NCBI GenBank assembly: GCA_965662885.1
Contig: CBFIJI010000111.1
Coordinates: forward strand, 1-6,627
Direction of reading: 5' to 3'
DNA: 6,627 nucleotides
DNA from: CBFIJI01 sp965662885
Lineage (GTDB): Bacteria > Bacteroidota > Bacteroidia > Flavobacteriales > Flavobacteriaceae
Below are positions 1 to 5,846 of the stretch, one piece after another; position 1 is the first letter of the stretch; each line of letters opens with the position of its first letter. The notes beneath the pieces are model-generated. The model ran no database searches, was not told the origin of the DNA, and saw only the letters and a list, made by a program, of their open reading frames with translations. Made by a program: the position numbers and the translations under genes.

Positions 1-792
1 TAAGGCATTATTCAAAGAGGTATTTTCTTCAAAATCTTTAGAAGTAATTCCGTTGATGTAGGGAATAATAGACAAAGGGGTTTTAGATTCTTTAAGGGGT
101 TCTGGAAAACGCAGCTCTCCCATAAACGCTAAATTACCGATGGTTAGGTTTTGAGGAATTTTTGCCCAGGTGGTATGTTCGTTTTGTTGGTTGTTTCTTC
201 GGTAGAGATTAAAACGCCAAGAGGTGGCATTGGTTTTATAGGATAAAGAGCTTAAGGGAATTTTTAATTCTGCCAAATAGTAGCCTTCATTTACAGTTGT
301 TTCTGCTTCCCATTTGGTGTCCCAAGAATAATTTCGATCGGTTCGGTAGTTGGCGTTTCCACTAGAAATAAGACCATCGGCTTTGGCACCATAAGGATTC
401 ACAGCAAAGGAAAACGCATTGGTTGCATCATTAAAAGTGTCAAATAGAAAGGTTAAATAATCTGCACCAAAAGTTTCAAAATCCCGTTTTAGCGTGGGGA
501 CGGTAAAATTATCGCCATTGGTTTCAGCTTTAACCAAAATATAAAGGTTTCGGTCGTCGATCAGTACTTTAAAACTTGTTTGCTTTTTTCCACGGATGGA
601 ATCGGTGGGACGCCATTGCCAAAATGGCGAAGTGGTTGTCATAAATTCACCCCAAGCGGATTCGGAAGCTTTTCCATCAATTATAATGGTCTCGTCCGTC
701 CGTTTTACGTCAATAAAAAGGTCTTGACTCCAAGCAAAACTTAATGTAAAGCTAAAGGCAATTATACTGAAAATATGACGGAATTTGTTCAT
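1..792 (-). CDS. Secreted CBM9-like/DUF5916 protein, N-terminal part (runs off left edge)
   Basis: The frame starts at an ATG (792-790) and stays open to base 1, giving 264 visible residues of a family usually about 700-900 long. Residues 1-23 form a signal peptide: MNKFRH, a hydrophobic core, then an AWSQ cleavage region, so the product is exported to the periplasm or outer membrane. Next comes a CBM9-like beta-sandwich domain: the DGKASESAWGE stretch, an F-WQWRPTDS segment, IDDRNLYILVKAE, LFDTFNDATNAFAFAVNPYGAKADG, SWDTKWEAE, an AELKIPLSSLSY strand and the WRFNLYRRN/NEHTTWAKIP block. These are the conserved landmarks that precede the DUF5916 beta-barrel, which begins near the left edge (SIIPYING). 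The family's biochemical role is not established; the N-terminal half resembles carbohydrate-binding modules, so cell-envelope or glycan work is a guess. It is divergent from the nuclease gene. The assignment is firm for the family and open for the function. Confidence 0.85.
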   Translation of the reverse strand, partial: MNKFRHIFSIIAFSFTLSFAWSQDLFIDVKRTDETIIIDGKASESAWGEFMTTTSPFWQWRPTDSIRGKKQTSFKVLIDDRNLYILVKAETNGDNFTVPTLKRDFETFGADYLTFLFDTFNDATNAFSFAVNPYGAKADGLISSGNANYRTDRNYSWDTKWEAETTVNEGYYLAELKIPLSSLSYKTNATSWRFNLYRRNNQQNEHTTWAKIPQNLTIGNLAFMGELRFPEPLKESKTPLSIIPYINGITSKDFEENTSLNNAL

Positions 793-865
793 CTTTGGAA
801 GATTAAAAAGCATTTAAAAAAAGATTTTAAATATAGTATATTCTTTAAGTTAATATAGAGAGACA
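793..865. promoter_or_regulatory. Short AT-rich divergent intergenic region, likely two promoters
   Basis: These 73 bp separate the starts of the DUF5916 gene (minus) and the nuclease (plus), and only 14 of the 73 bases are G or C. Both genes must be transcribed from within or beyond this gap. On the minus strand, 835-828 reads TATATTTA, seven of eight matches to the Bacteroidota -7 consensus TAnnTTTG, about 36 bases before the DUF5916 start. No exact box is visible on the plus strand, and no Shine-Dalgarno sequence precedes either ATG, which is usual for this phylum. Confidence 0.4.
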
Positions 866-1645
866 ATGAAAATTTCAATAGGTTTAATTTTAATTCATTT
901 AATTTTTGTTTTTGGAAGTGAAAAGGAAGACGATTGGGGGGCAACTGGACATCGTGTGGTCGGAAAAATTGCGGCTCAACATCTTTCTAAAAAAGCACAG
1001 CGAAACATTGATAAATTGCTTGATGGTGCAACACTGGACTATGTTTCGAACTATGCGGACGATATTAAGTCGGATTCCCGATATCGCGCATATGGTCCTT
1101 GGCATTATATCAATGTGGAGTCAGATCAAGACCATAGAACACTTCCCACTAAGAAAGAGGGGGATATTGTTCAAGCCATTCAACGGTGTATTGCGGTTCT
1201 TAAGAATCCCGAGCAGACCAAAGAAGAAAAGCAATTTCATCTTAAACTTTTGGTTCATTTCATCGGTGATCTCCATCAACCCATGCATGCGGGCAGGCCG
1301 GGGGATCGAGGTGGAAATGATATCCAATTAAAATGGTTTGGTCGTTCTACCAATTTACACCGATTGTGGGACAGTGATATCATTGAAAGTCATGGGATGA
1401 GTTATACTGAAATGGCGATCAATATGCCCCAGTTGTCTAAAGCCCAAAAGAAATATATTCAGCAACAATCCTTAGCCATTTGGGTGGAAGAGTCACAAGC
1501 CTTAGCGGCAAAAATCTATGAGGACACTCCAGCTGAAAGCCGACAAGGTTATGCTTACCGTTACCGTTATTTGGATACTATTCGGATGCAAATGTTAAAA
1601 GGAGGACTGCGATTAGCCGGCGTTTTAGAGACTATTTTTGGATAA
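866..1645 (+). CDS. Exported S1/P1-type zinc-dependent nuclease
   Basis: This 259-residue protein belongs to the S1/P1 nuclease family (PF02265), three-zinc enzymes that cleave single-stranded DNA or RNA and remove 3' phosphates. Residues 1-17 form a hydrophobic signal peptide, so it acts in the periplasm or outside the cell. The expected zinc ligands can all be placed by analogy to nuclease P1: Trp24 and His29 in WGATGH, Asp65 in YADDIK, His80 in PWHYIN, His131, Asp135 and His141 in the HFIGDLHQPMH block, and His165 and Asp169 in LHRLWD. The spacing between the last five matches P1 closely. In P1 the mature chain begins at the Trp, whose amino group binds zinc; here a charged stretch (SEKEDD) lies between the hydrophobic core and Trp24, so extra trimming or a different N-terminal arrangement is implied. 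The length fits a complete bacterial member. It ends tail to tail with the AlkB gene. Likely roles are scavenging nucleotides or phosphate, which is inference. Confidence 0.93.
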   Translation: MKISIGLILIHLIFVFGSEKEDDWGATGHRVVGKIAAQHLSKKAQRNIDKLLDGATLDYVSNYADDIKSDSRYRAYGPWHYINVESDQDHRTLPTKKEGDIVQAIQRCIAVLKNPEQTKEEKQFHLKLLVHFIGDLHQPMHAGRPGDRGGNDIQLKWFGRSTNLHRLWDSDIIESHGMSYTEMAINMPQLSKAQKKYIQQQSLAIWVEESQALAAKIYEDTPAESRQGYAYRYRYLDTIRMQMLKGGLRLAGVLETIFG

Positions 1646-2243
1646 TTTTCCGAAAGGTGAGGTTGATCCTTGAATCAACAGCTCTAGCTGTTTTGGCAAT
1701 CTGATGAACCCAATGGTGCTGCATTGGACCTTCCATTAAAAGTAAACTTCCGTGGTGAAGCACTATTTTATGTTTTTCCGTTTTAAGATGCCGGTGTTTA
1801 AAATGGAAAAAGCGTTCCCCACCAAAACTTAGGGAGGCAATGACGGGATTGGTTCCCAATTCTTTTTCATTGTCGGCATGCCAACCGTTACTGTCTTTAC
1901 CATCCCGATAGCAGTTGAGTAATACACTGGTAAACGCTGTTGAACACACCTTTTCGACCCGTTCTTGGATGGCAGTCAGCTCTGGAATCATTGGGTGGGG
2001 GTGCATGGTCACTCCAGAATAGGAATAGGCCTCCGCATTACTGCTGTATAAGGCTGTAAGTCGGGGTTGCATATAGGTTTTTCCAAACACGGTGATCGGA
2101 TCTTGTTGCCATGCAATTTGTTCGCTAAAGACTTTTAAATAGTGGTCGGCTTCTTCGGCGGTAAAAAAGTGTTTGTAGTACCTCACTTGAGCATCTACTA
2201 ATTGCGGTTCCCAATCGGGTAAAATACGGTGGACGTTATCCAT
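1632..2243 (-). CDS. alkB: AlkB-family Fe(II)/2-oxoglutarate dioxygenase (ALKBH2-like DNA demethylase)
   Basis: This 203-residue protein is a complete AlkB-type dioxygenase, which oxidatively removes methyl groups from 1-methyladenine and 3-methylcytosine in nucleic acids, using 2-oxoglutarate and O2. The iron ligands are His122 and Asp124 (GWHADNE) and His180 (HWVHQI). The 2-oxoglutarate-binding arginines are Arg192 and Arg198 in RINLTFRK. Other family marks are QPRLTALY (59-66), AYSYSGVTMHPHP (72-84), LLNCYRDGKDSNGWH (108-122) and PVIASLSFGGER (133-144). The RxNLTFRKI ending and the HxDxExEL block are closer to human ALKBH2/ALKBH3 than to E. coli AlkB. It is therefore probably a cytoplasmic DNA repair enzyme, although substrate preference cannot be read from the sequence. 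The start at 2243 is the only reasonable Met, since the next lies at residue 58. Its stop lies inside the end of the convergent nuclease gene (14 bp shared). It follows the eptA-like gene on the same strand after 131 bp and probably has its own promoter. Confidence 0.93.
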   Translation of the reverse strand: MDNVHRILPDWEPQLVDAQVRYYKHFFTAEEADHYLKVFSEQIAWQQDPITVFGKTYMQPRLTALYSSNAEAYSYSGVTMHPHPMIPELTAIQERVEKVCSTAFTSVLLNCYRDGKDSNGWHADNEKELGTNPVIASLSFGGERFFHFKHRHLKTEKHKIVLHHGSLLLMEGPMQHHWVHQIAKTARAVDSRINLTFRKIIQK

Positions 2244-2247
2244 GATT

Positions 2248-2255
2248 CAAAAGTA
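2248..2255 (-). promoter_or_regulatory. Candidate -7 box for the alkB gene
   Basis: On the minus strand this reads TACTTTTG, an exact match to the Bacteroidota -7 consensus TAnnTTTG. It ends only four bases before the alkB ATG, so a transcript from it would start at or very near the start codon and be leaderless. No TTG-type -33 element lies at the usual 17-23 base spacing; a TTTG occurs only 11 bases upstream. The match may be chance. Confidence 0.25.
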
Positions 2256-2374
2256 ATCAATTGATGCAAAAGGGAAGAGGTACTTCGGCAGATTACTCCT
2301 TATGGTTTTAATCGATTGTTTTTTAATGTATTATTATTGGATATTCCACTTCAAGGAATTAAGTAAATCGCTAG

Positions 2375-3904
2375 TTATTTTTCAAAAAGACTCCACTCTT
2401 TATCATAGATAGGACTTTCGACGCCTAAGAAATCCAAGACACTGTGAAATACATGATATTGGGTGGCCGTTTCTTGGTTTTTAAATCGTACCCTATCGTC
2501 AGAGGTCCAAGCAATAAATGGAATTTCAACTTGCTCTTTTGGAGCTAAACTTAAGGGGATGCCATGCATGTATAAGTTGTTTTCTCCTAAGGATTCCCCA
2601 TGATCGGAAACATAGAACATGGCTGCGGTATAGGGGGTAACGTGTTTTAAGTTTTCAATCAACTTGGCGATAAGATAATCGGTGTATAGAATTGTATTAT
2701 CATAGGCGTTGATCAATTCTTGGTCGGTGCAATTGGATAATTCAACACTCTTACAGACTGGAGTAAATTGTTCAAATTCTGGAGGATATTTTTTAAAATA
2801 GGTAGGCCCGTGACTTGTACTGGTATGTAACACAATCAATACTTTATTTTTTTGACTTTTAAGGATCAAATCGTTTAATCCATGAAGTAAGACTTCATCA
2901 TAAGTACAGACGGTGGCTGTGTCTTGACACCTTTGTTGTAAGGCTTCCTTGTTCTGGTAATTTTTAGTGTTTACCTTCGGTTCTCCCCAGTTGGTTGTTC
3001 TCCAAATAACGTCCACCCCATTTCTTTCTAAGTAGTTGGGTAAAATTTCATTTAACGCACTACTTTTTTTATAGTCTAAAATAGCCTTAACACCGGCTGT
3101 CGTATAGGTAGCTGCTGCGTTTGTTTGATAGACTTGCAGGTCGTTGACCTCTGCAAGAAGTGGGTTGGTCTTTTTTGTATAGCCGTATAATGAAAAGTTG
3201 GCACTCCGTGCAGATTCCCCAATGACCAAGACAAACACCGCCTTTTTATCGTTGGTTATTTGTGCTGTTGGAAGTAACTGCTGTTTTTGGTTTAGGCTCT
3301 GTTTGTTGTGATAGAACCTGATCGTATTGATCACATAGGACCAGGGCATTATGATTGCCCCTAGCTTTTTAGAGTTTTTATCAATCCATAACCAATTGGG
3401 AGCGTTGATATATGAGACGGTAATTAGGGCAATCAAAAGGATAAACGTCTGTAATAAAAACGTTTTTAATTTAACCCTTACATAGTTTAAATGGTAGATT
3501 AAGATACTCGGTAGGATGCCCAAAAAAATCAGATAGAGTACTAGTGAAAAAGATAAAAAACTACTGGCTTCTTCATAATTGGTTTGCATGACGTTCCCCA
3601 TCATGGAACGATCCATCATGGTTCCTAAATTCGTGATGAAATAAACACAGATGGCGTTGAGGTTAAAGAATAGGACTAAAAGCCATTTCCCAACCTTTCT
3701 AAGGAGGTATAAACCGATATAAAATAAAAAGAGATTCAATAGGATAGCGGTAAGCACCAAGCTACTAAGCAATAAGGCACCATTAAAGGTGTTAAGTTCA
3801 ATGTTGTTGCGGACAAAAGCAAAGAAGGGGAGGTTGTACAAGAGTACATTAACAACGCTAACTATTAAAACATAATAGGGAAGTTTAATTTTTCTTTTGA
3901 ACAT
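2375..3904 (-). CDS. eptA: EptA-like lipid A phosphoethanolamine transferase
   Basis: This 509-residue inner-membrane protein transfers phosphoethanolamine from phosphatidylethanolamine to a lipid, most likely lipid A. Five membrane helices fall at roughly residues 8-30, 42-65, 73-92, 117-137 and 148-165. The NVMQTNYEEA segment (104-113) is typical of the EptA/B N-terminal domain. A periplasmic sulfatase-fold domain follows from about residue 222. By analogy to MCR-1 and Neisseria EptA, the zinc-site residues are Glu230 (GESAR), the nucleophile Thr269 (TYTTAG), Asp434-His435 (SDHGES), with His365 (SHGPTYF) and His447 (YMHGIP) completing the site. The Glu-to-Thr gap of 39 residues equals that in MCR-1. 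Cysteine pairs 326/333 and 384/392 match two conserved disulfides, but the pair that flanks the nucleophile in MCR-1 is replaced by Ala265 and Ile275. The ATG lies inside the end of the PAP2 gene (20-bp overlap, different frame), so translation is probably coupled. Family certain; acceptor lipid inferred. Confidence 0.9.
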   Translation of the reverse strand: MFKRKIKLPYYVLIVSVVNVLLYNLPFFAFVRNNIELNTFNGALLLSSLVLTAILLNLFLFYIGLYLLRKVGKWLLVLFFNLNAICVYFITNLGTMMDRSMMGNVMQTNYEEASSFLSFSLVLYLIFLGILPSILIYHLNYVRVKLKTFLLQTFILLIALITVSYINAPNWLWIDKNSKKLGAIIMPWSYVINTIRFYHNKQSLNQKQQLLPTAQITNDKKAVFVLVIGESARSANFSLYGYTKKTNPLLAEVNDLQVYQTNAAATYTTAGVKAILDYKKSSALNEILPNYLERNGVDVIWRTTNWGEPKVNTKNYQNKEALQQRCQDTATVCTYDEVLLHGLNDLILKSQKNKVLIVLHTSTSHGPTYFKKYPPEFEQFTPVCKSVELSNCTDQELINAYDNTILYTDYLIAKLIENLKHVTPYTAAMFYVSDHGESLGENNLYMHGIPLSLAPKEQVEIPFIAWTSDDRVRFKNQETATQYHVFHSVLDFLGVESPIYDKEWSLFEK

Positions 3905-4748
3905 GTTTTTTGAGGGTTAGAAGTAAGGTGATGATTAGGGCGACCAAAGCAAGATAGGTCACCACTAAATTTTTGGTTATAATTCTTTGAATAACTAAGC
4001 CCATCCACAGCAGTTCAAGGACTATGATAAGCAGGGTTTGTTTTTTGTGTTTTAATGGGGTTCCCCATGACATAGAGTTGTTGATGGGAATACTGATCAT
4101 TGCTAATAGGGCGCCAATGGCACTACCACTAATAACATCAAGGGGATAATGTGCCCCAACACCTACTCTTGAAAAGCTGATGAGTAGCCCTAGGCTTAAC
4201 ATCAATAAAAACCAGCAGCATTTATAGCTATTTTTTTTAGGTCTAAAAGCTAGGAACACAAGGGTAATGATAATAAAGATAGAGATGGAGTGACCGGAGG
4301 GGAGCGAAGAATTGCTGTTTAATGTTCTTCCAATAATGACAAAACTGTCATTGTCGAAAACTGCTGCCGGTCGGGGTATACTAAAGATGTCTTTTAATCC
4401 TGCTGAAACCACTAACGAAATTAGGGTGGAGATGATGATCACTTCCCATAATTTGGGGGCATACAATACAAAAATACTTACCAAAGGAAAAAGCAAAACG
4501 ACATCGCCAAGTTGTGTAAGATTGAGTTGTAAACGGGGAAAGGAAGATAAAGCGGCATTTAAAGTGTAAAACAGTTCTTTTTGAACGTCGATATAGCGGT
4601 CTATAAAGCTACTTTCATTGTTTAGAAAAAGAGGAATTGCAAAAGCAACGATGAAGACGGTGATGGGCAGTATATAGTAGGTGCCTTTAACCGCCTTAAA
4701 ATTAGTCATCACTCGAGTGTTTAAAGGCGAATGGTCGTTAACAGCCAT
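3885..4748 (-). CDS. Membrane PAP2-family lipid phosphatase (LpxE/LpxF-like candidate)
   Basis: This 287-residue protein is an integral-membrane type 2 phosphatidic acid phosphatase. All three catalytic motifs are intact: K119-to-RP126-127 (KDIFSIPRP), PSGH at 150-153, and SR193-194 through His200 and Asp204 (SRVGVGAHYPLD). His200 is the expected nucleophile, with His153 and Asp204 as partners. About eight hydrophobic segments are visible, near 24-42, 83-97, 103-118, 154-168, 177-193, 205-222, 237-256 and 261-280; the last two extend beyond the core domain. The active site should face the periplasm. Coupling to the EptA-like gene suggests lipid A dephosphorylation (1- or 4'-position) before phosphoethanolamine is added. 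Undecaprenyl-pyrophosphate or phosphatidylglycerophosphate phosphatase remain possible, since PAP2 motifs do not fix the substrate. The start could be Met1 (4748) or Met14 (4709); neither has a Shine-Dalgarno sequence, and the hydrophobic part begins after both. The first is kept because it gives the longer frame. Confidence 0.85.
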   Translation of the reverse strand: MAVNDHSPLNTRVMTNFKAVKGTYYILPITVFIVAFAIPLFLNNESSFIDRYIDVQKELFYTLNAALSSFPRLQLNLTQLGDVVLLFPLVSIFVLYAPKLWEVIIISTLISLVVSAGLKDIFSIPRPAAVFDNDSFVIIGRTLNSNSSLPSGHSISIFIIITLVFLAFRPKKNSYKCCWFLLMLSLGLLISFSRVGVGAHYPLDVISGSAIGALLAMISIPINNSMSWGTPLKHKKQTLLIIVLELLWMGLVIQRIITKNLVVTYLALVALIITLLLTLKKHVQKKN

Positions 4749-4835
4749 AGGCGTTACTTTTTAGAAGATCAGGGGAATTAAGTAGGCAGTACATGGCGCT
4801 ATATTTTCTTATTGTAAGGGTGGTCTGCTAGGAAG

Positions 4836-4907
4836 AAAAACCCTAAACATCTCGGTAAAGGAGGTGGGTGTGGAATAAAAAAACGGACAAAAAGAACAAG
4901 GGTTTTT
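4836..4907. repeat. Inverted repeat with 9-bp perfect arms
   Basis: AAAAACCCT at 4836-4844 is the exact reverse complement of AGGGTTTTT at 4899-4907, with 54 bases between them. If the operon is transcribed from the -7 box at 4961-4968, both arms lie in the PAP2 leader RNA and could pair. The arms are AT-rich and the loop is long, so a chance match is quite possible. Confidence 0.3.
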
Positions 4908-4960
4908 AAAGAAGCATTAGGGGTATTCATCTTGGGGAGCCAATTTGGGGATTTGCTATT

Positions 4961-4968
4961 CAAAGATA
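4961..4968 (-). promoter_or_regulatory. Candidate -7 box for the PAP2-eptA operon
   Basis: The minus strand reads TATCTTTG, an exact TAnnTTTG match, and is the only exact match found on this strand between the PAP2 start and the G-run. Transcription would begin near 4955 and leave a leader of about 205 bases before the ATG at 4748. No clear TTG -33 element lies 17-23 bases upstream, where the sequence is an A-run (minus strand) preceded by TTTTATG. Supportive but not decisive. Confidence 0.35.
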
Positions 4969-4994
4969 ATCAATAATTTTTTTTACTCATAAAA

Positions 4995-5009
4995 GGGGGA
5001 GGTGGGGGG
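4995..5009 (+). other. G-run with quadruplex-like pattern
   Basis: The plus strand carries GGGGGAGGTGGGGGG, followed five bases later by another GG at 5014-5015. Only one base breaks between the first three G tracts, so a two-layer G-quadruplex is possible on the plus strand; three layers are not, because the second tract has only two G. The tract sits 26 bases beyond the candidate PAP2 -7 box, on its upstream side. G-rich runs this strong are conspicuous in an AT-rich region. Confidence 0.45.
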
Positions 5010-5096
5010 TGTTTGGTTTTTTTTAAAAGGTTCTAAAGGTTTGTGAATAAAACGTAGCATGGTTTAATACAAAATTTTGCAAGTACATACCAAACG

Positions 5097-5137
5097 GAAA
5101 ATCCATTGTTATTGAGCTTGTCGAAATAAGGATTTTC
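5097..5137. repeat. Intergenic palindrome around a GAGCTTGTCGAA core
   Basis: GAAAATCC at 5097-5104 and GGATTTTC at 5130-5137 are perfect 8-bp inverted arms. The 25-base loop contains TTGAGCTTGTCGAA (5112-5125). From memory, a TGAGCTTGTCGAA core inside variable inverted arms recurs in intergenic regions of many Bacteroidota and other bacteria, so this looks like one diverged copy of such a dispersed repeat. It lies 39 bp past the stop of the ABM-fold gene and could end or protect that transcript, but no U-run follows the second arm, so it is not a classical terminator. Confidence 0.45.
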
Positions 5138-5175
5138 AGAAGTAGGCAAGAACAAGCTATTACTTATAGCCTTTC

Positions 5176-5490
5176 TTAGCTGTTGTTTTTATTTTCGTTT
5201 TCAATTATAGTCTCGTAATGTTCAACTGTCGGAAATGGGTCGTAATAATGATGCAAAATCTTTTTCCATTCCAAATATTGTTCTGATTGCCTAAACCTAA
5301 TTGTATGGTCTTCCAAATTTTCCCATTCCACAAGTAGAATGTATTTATTATTCTGTTCCAAACATTTTTGTAGTGAGTGTTTCATATAACCTTTTGTAGA
5401 ACTGATGTATTGTCCCGCTGTCGCAAAGTCGATTTCAAATTGTTTTTCTTTTCCACGTTTAACATTTAATATCGCTACTTCTAAGATCAT
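5176..5490 (-). CDS. Antibiotic biosynthesis monooxygenase (ABM) fold protein
   Basis: This 104-residue cytoplasmic protein fits the ABM family (PF03992), small ferredoxin-like alpha/beta barrels that usually work as dimers. Members include quinone and haem monooxygenases and many with no known substrate. It opens with strand MILEVAILNV, then helix GKEKQFEIDFATAGQYI (13-29), GYMKHSLQKCLE (34-45), the central strand YILLVEWENLEDH (50-62), helix FRQSEQYLEWKKIL (66-79) and the closing HHYYDPFPTVEHY stretch. The WENLEDH and FR-S segments are the best family landmarks. The family name reflects its first members; antibiotic production is not implied here. The ATG overlaps the TGA of the upstream 111-residue gene (ATGA, 4 bp), so the two are almost certainly co-translated. 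The C-terminal ENENKNNS tail is low complexity. A detoxifying or cofactor-free oxygenase role is a family-based guess. Confidence 0.8.
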   Translation of the reverse strand: MILEVAILNVKRGKEKQFEIDFATAGQYISSTKGYMKHSLQKCLEQNNKYILLVEWENLEDHTIRFRQSEQYLEWKKILHHYYDPFPTVEHYETIIENENKNNS

Positions 5491-5822
5491 ATTTCTTCAA
5501 TTATAGATTGTCCTTTTGATTTGTCACCTGACGTCCATTCCCAACTTTCGTGAAGACGAATTTTTCCATTTTCAAGGATTTCAGGTTTTGATTTGCAAAT
5601 TCCTGTCATAAGTTCGTCTTTATCATTTACTTGATGATAACGCATTTCTATATTTCCATTTTTACCAACTAAACCAATTAGATGTCCATATCTAATTTTT
5701 CCACCCGAGTATGTAGAAGTTAAAACATTATCAACTTGTTTGTAATGGAAGATGGTTTCGCTTGAAATTTCCCCATTTTCAGAATTACTTGTTGCTCTAA
5801 ATATTTTGTCGTTATAGTTCAT
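5487..5822 (-). CDS. Conserved small protein of unknown function (YSGG / avidin- or lipocalin-like beta-barrel guess)
   Basis: This 111-residue protein has no signal peptide or membrane segment, so it is probably cytoplasmic. It looks like a run of beta strands: SSETIFHYKQVDNVLTSTYS (20-39), the GGKIRYGHLIGLV segment (40-52), NIEMRYHQVN (57-66), ELMTGICKSKPEIL (70-83) and KIRLHESWEWTSGD (87-100), ending in GQSIIEEI. I recall close relatives in flavobacterial and other genomes that are sometimes labelled 'N-acetylglutamate synthase'; the sequence has no acetyltransferase motif and is far too short for that, so the label should not be copied. The pattern of short strands with conserved YSGG, GELMTG-like and WEW elements suggests a small ligand-binding barrel, which is inference. 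It is upstream of, and coupled by ATGA to, the ABM-fold gene. Its start follows a 122-bp repeat element by 24 bp. Confidence 0.75.
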   Translation of the reverse strand: MNYNDKIFRATSNSENGEISSETIFHYKQVDNVLTSTYSGGKIRYGHLIGLVGKNGNIEMRYHQVNDKDELMTGICKSKPEILENGKIRLHESWEWTSGDKSKGQSIIEEI

Positions 5823-5846
5823 TGTGTTCGTTTTCTTAAATAATAG

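Larger units (their letters stand above)
4749..5175. other. 427-bp intergenic region without a convincing gene
   Basis: This gap lies upstream of the PAP2-eptA operon and downstream of the ABM-fold gene, both on the minus strand. No frame on either strand gives a credible protein; the longest minus-strand frame noticed from an ATG is 25 codons (5060-4983). It holds one exact -7 box (4961-4968), a G-run (4995-5009), a 9-bp inverted repeat with a 54-base loop (4836-4907) and an 8-bp palindrome around a GAGCTTGTCGAA core (5097-5137). It also marks roughly where the base composition drops towards the right. It may be a junction between the older left part and an acquired right part, but no transposase remnant or target duplication was seen. 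Confidence 0.6.

Noticed and set aside
906..1331. 141-codon plus-strand frame inside the nuclease gene, plus minus-strand frames at 899-1105 and 1121-1327
   Set aside because: All overlap the nuclease reading frame, whose zinc ligands are complete; these are frame shadows.
2343..2359. ATTCC/GGAAT hairpin downstream of the eptA-like gene as a terminator
   Set aside because: Only 5 bp of AT-rich stem and no U-run after it on the minus strand.
4312..4569. 85-codon plus-strand frame opposite the PAP2 gene
   Set aside because: It lies entirely antisense to the region coding for conserved PAP2 motifs and resembles no known protein.
4683..4728. Inverted repeat GCCTTTAA/TTAAAGGC with the palindrome CACTCGAGTG inside, at the start of the PAP2 gene
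   Set aside because: It lies within the coding frame, the loop is 30 bases and the arms are AT-rich; chance is likely, though it could matter for choosing Met1 or Met14.
4857..4866. Strong Shine-Dalgarno-like TAAAGGAGGT on the plus strand
   Set aside because: The nearest downstream GTG codon is followed at once by a stop (GTG GAA TAA), and this lineage rarely uses such sites.
4983..5060. 25-codon minus-strand frame from an ATG at 5060, reading through the G-run (MLRFIHKPLEPFKKNQ... then a Pro-rich end)
   Set aside because: Very short, no Shine-Dalgarno sequence or promoter, and the Pro-rich part simply follows from the G-run. There is no recognisable family.
5487..5822. Annotation of the 111-residue protein as N-acetylglutamate synthase
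   Set aside because: The label is remembered from databases, but no acetyl-CoA-binding or kinase-like motif is present and the protein is much too short.
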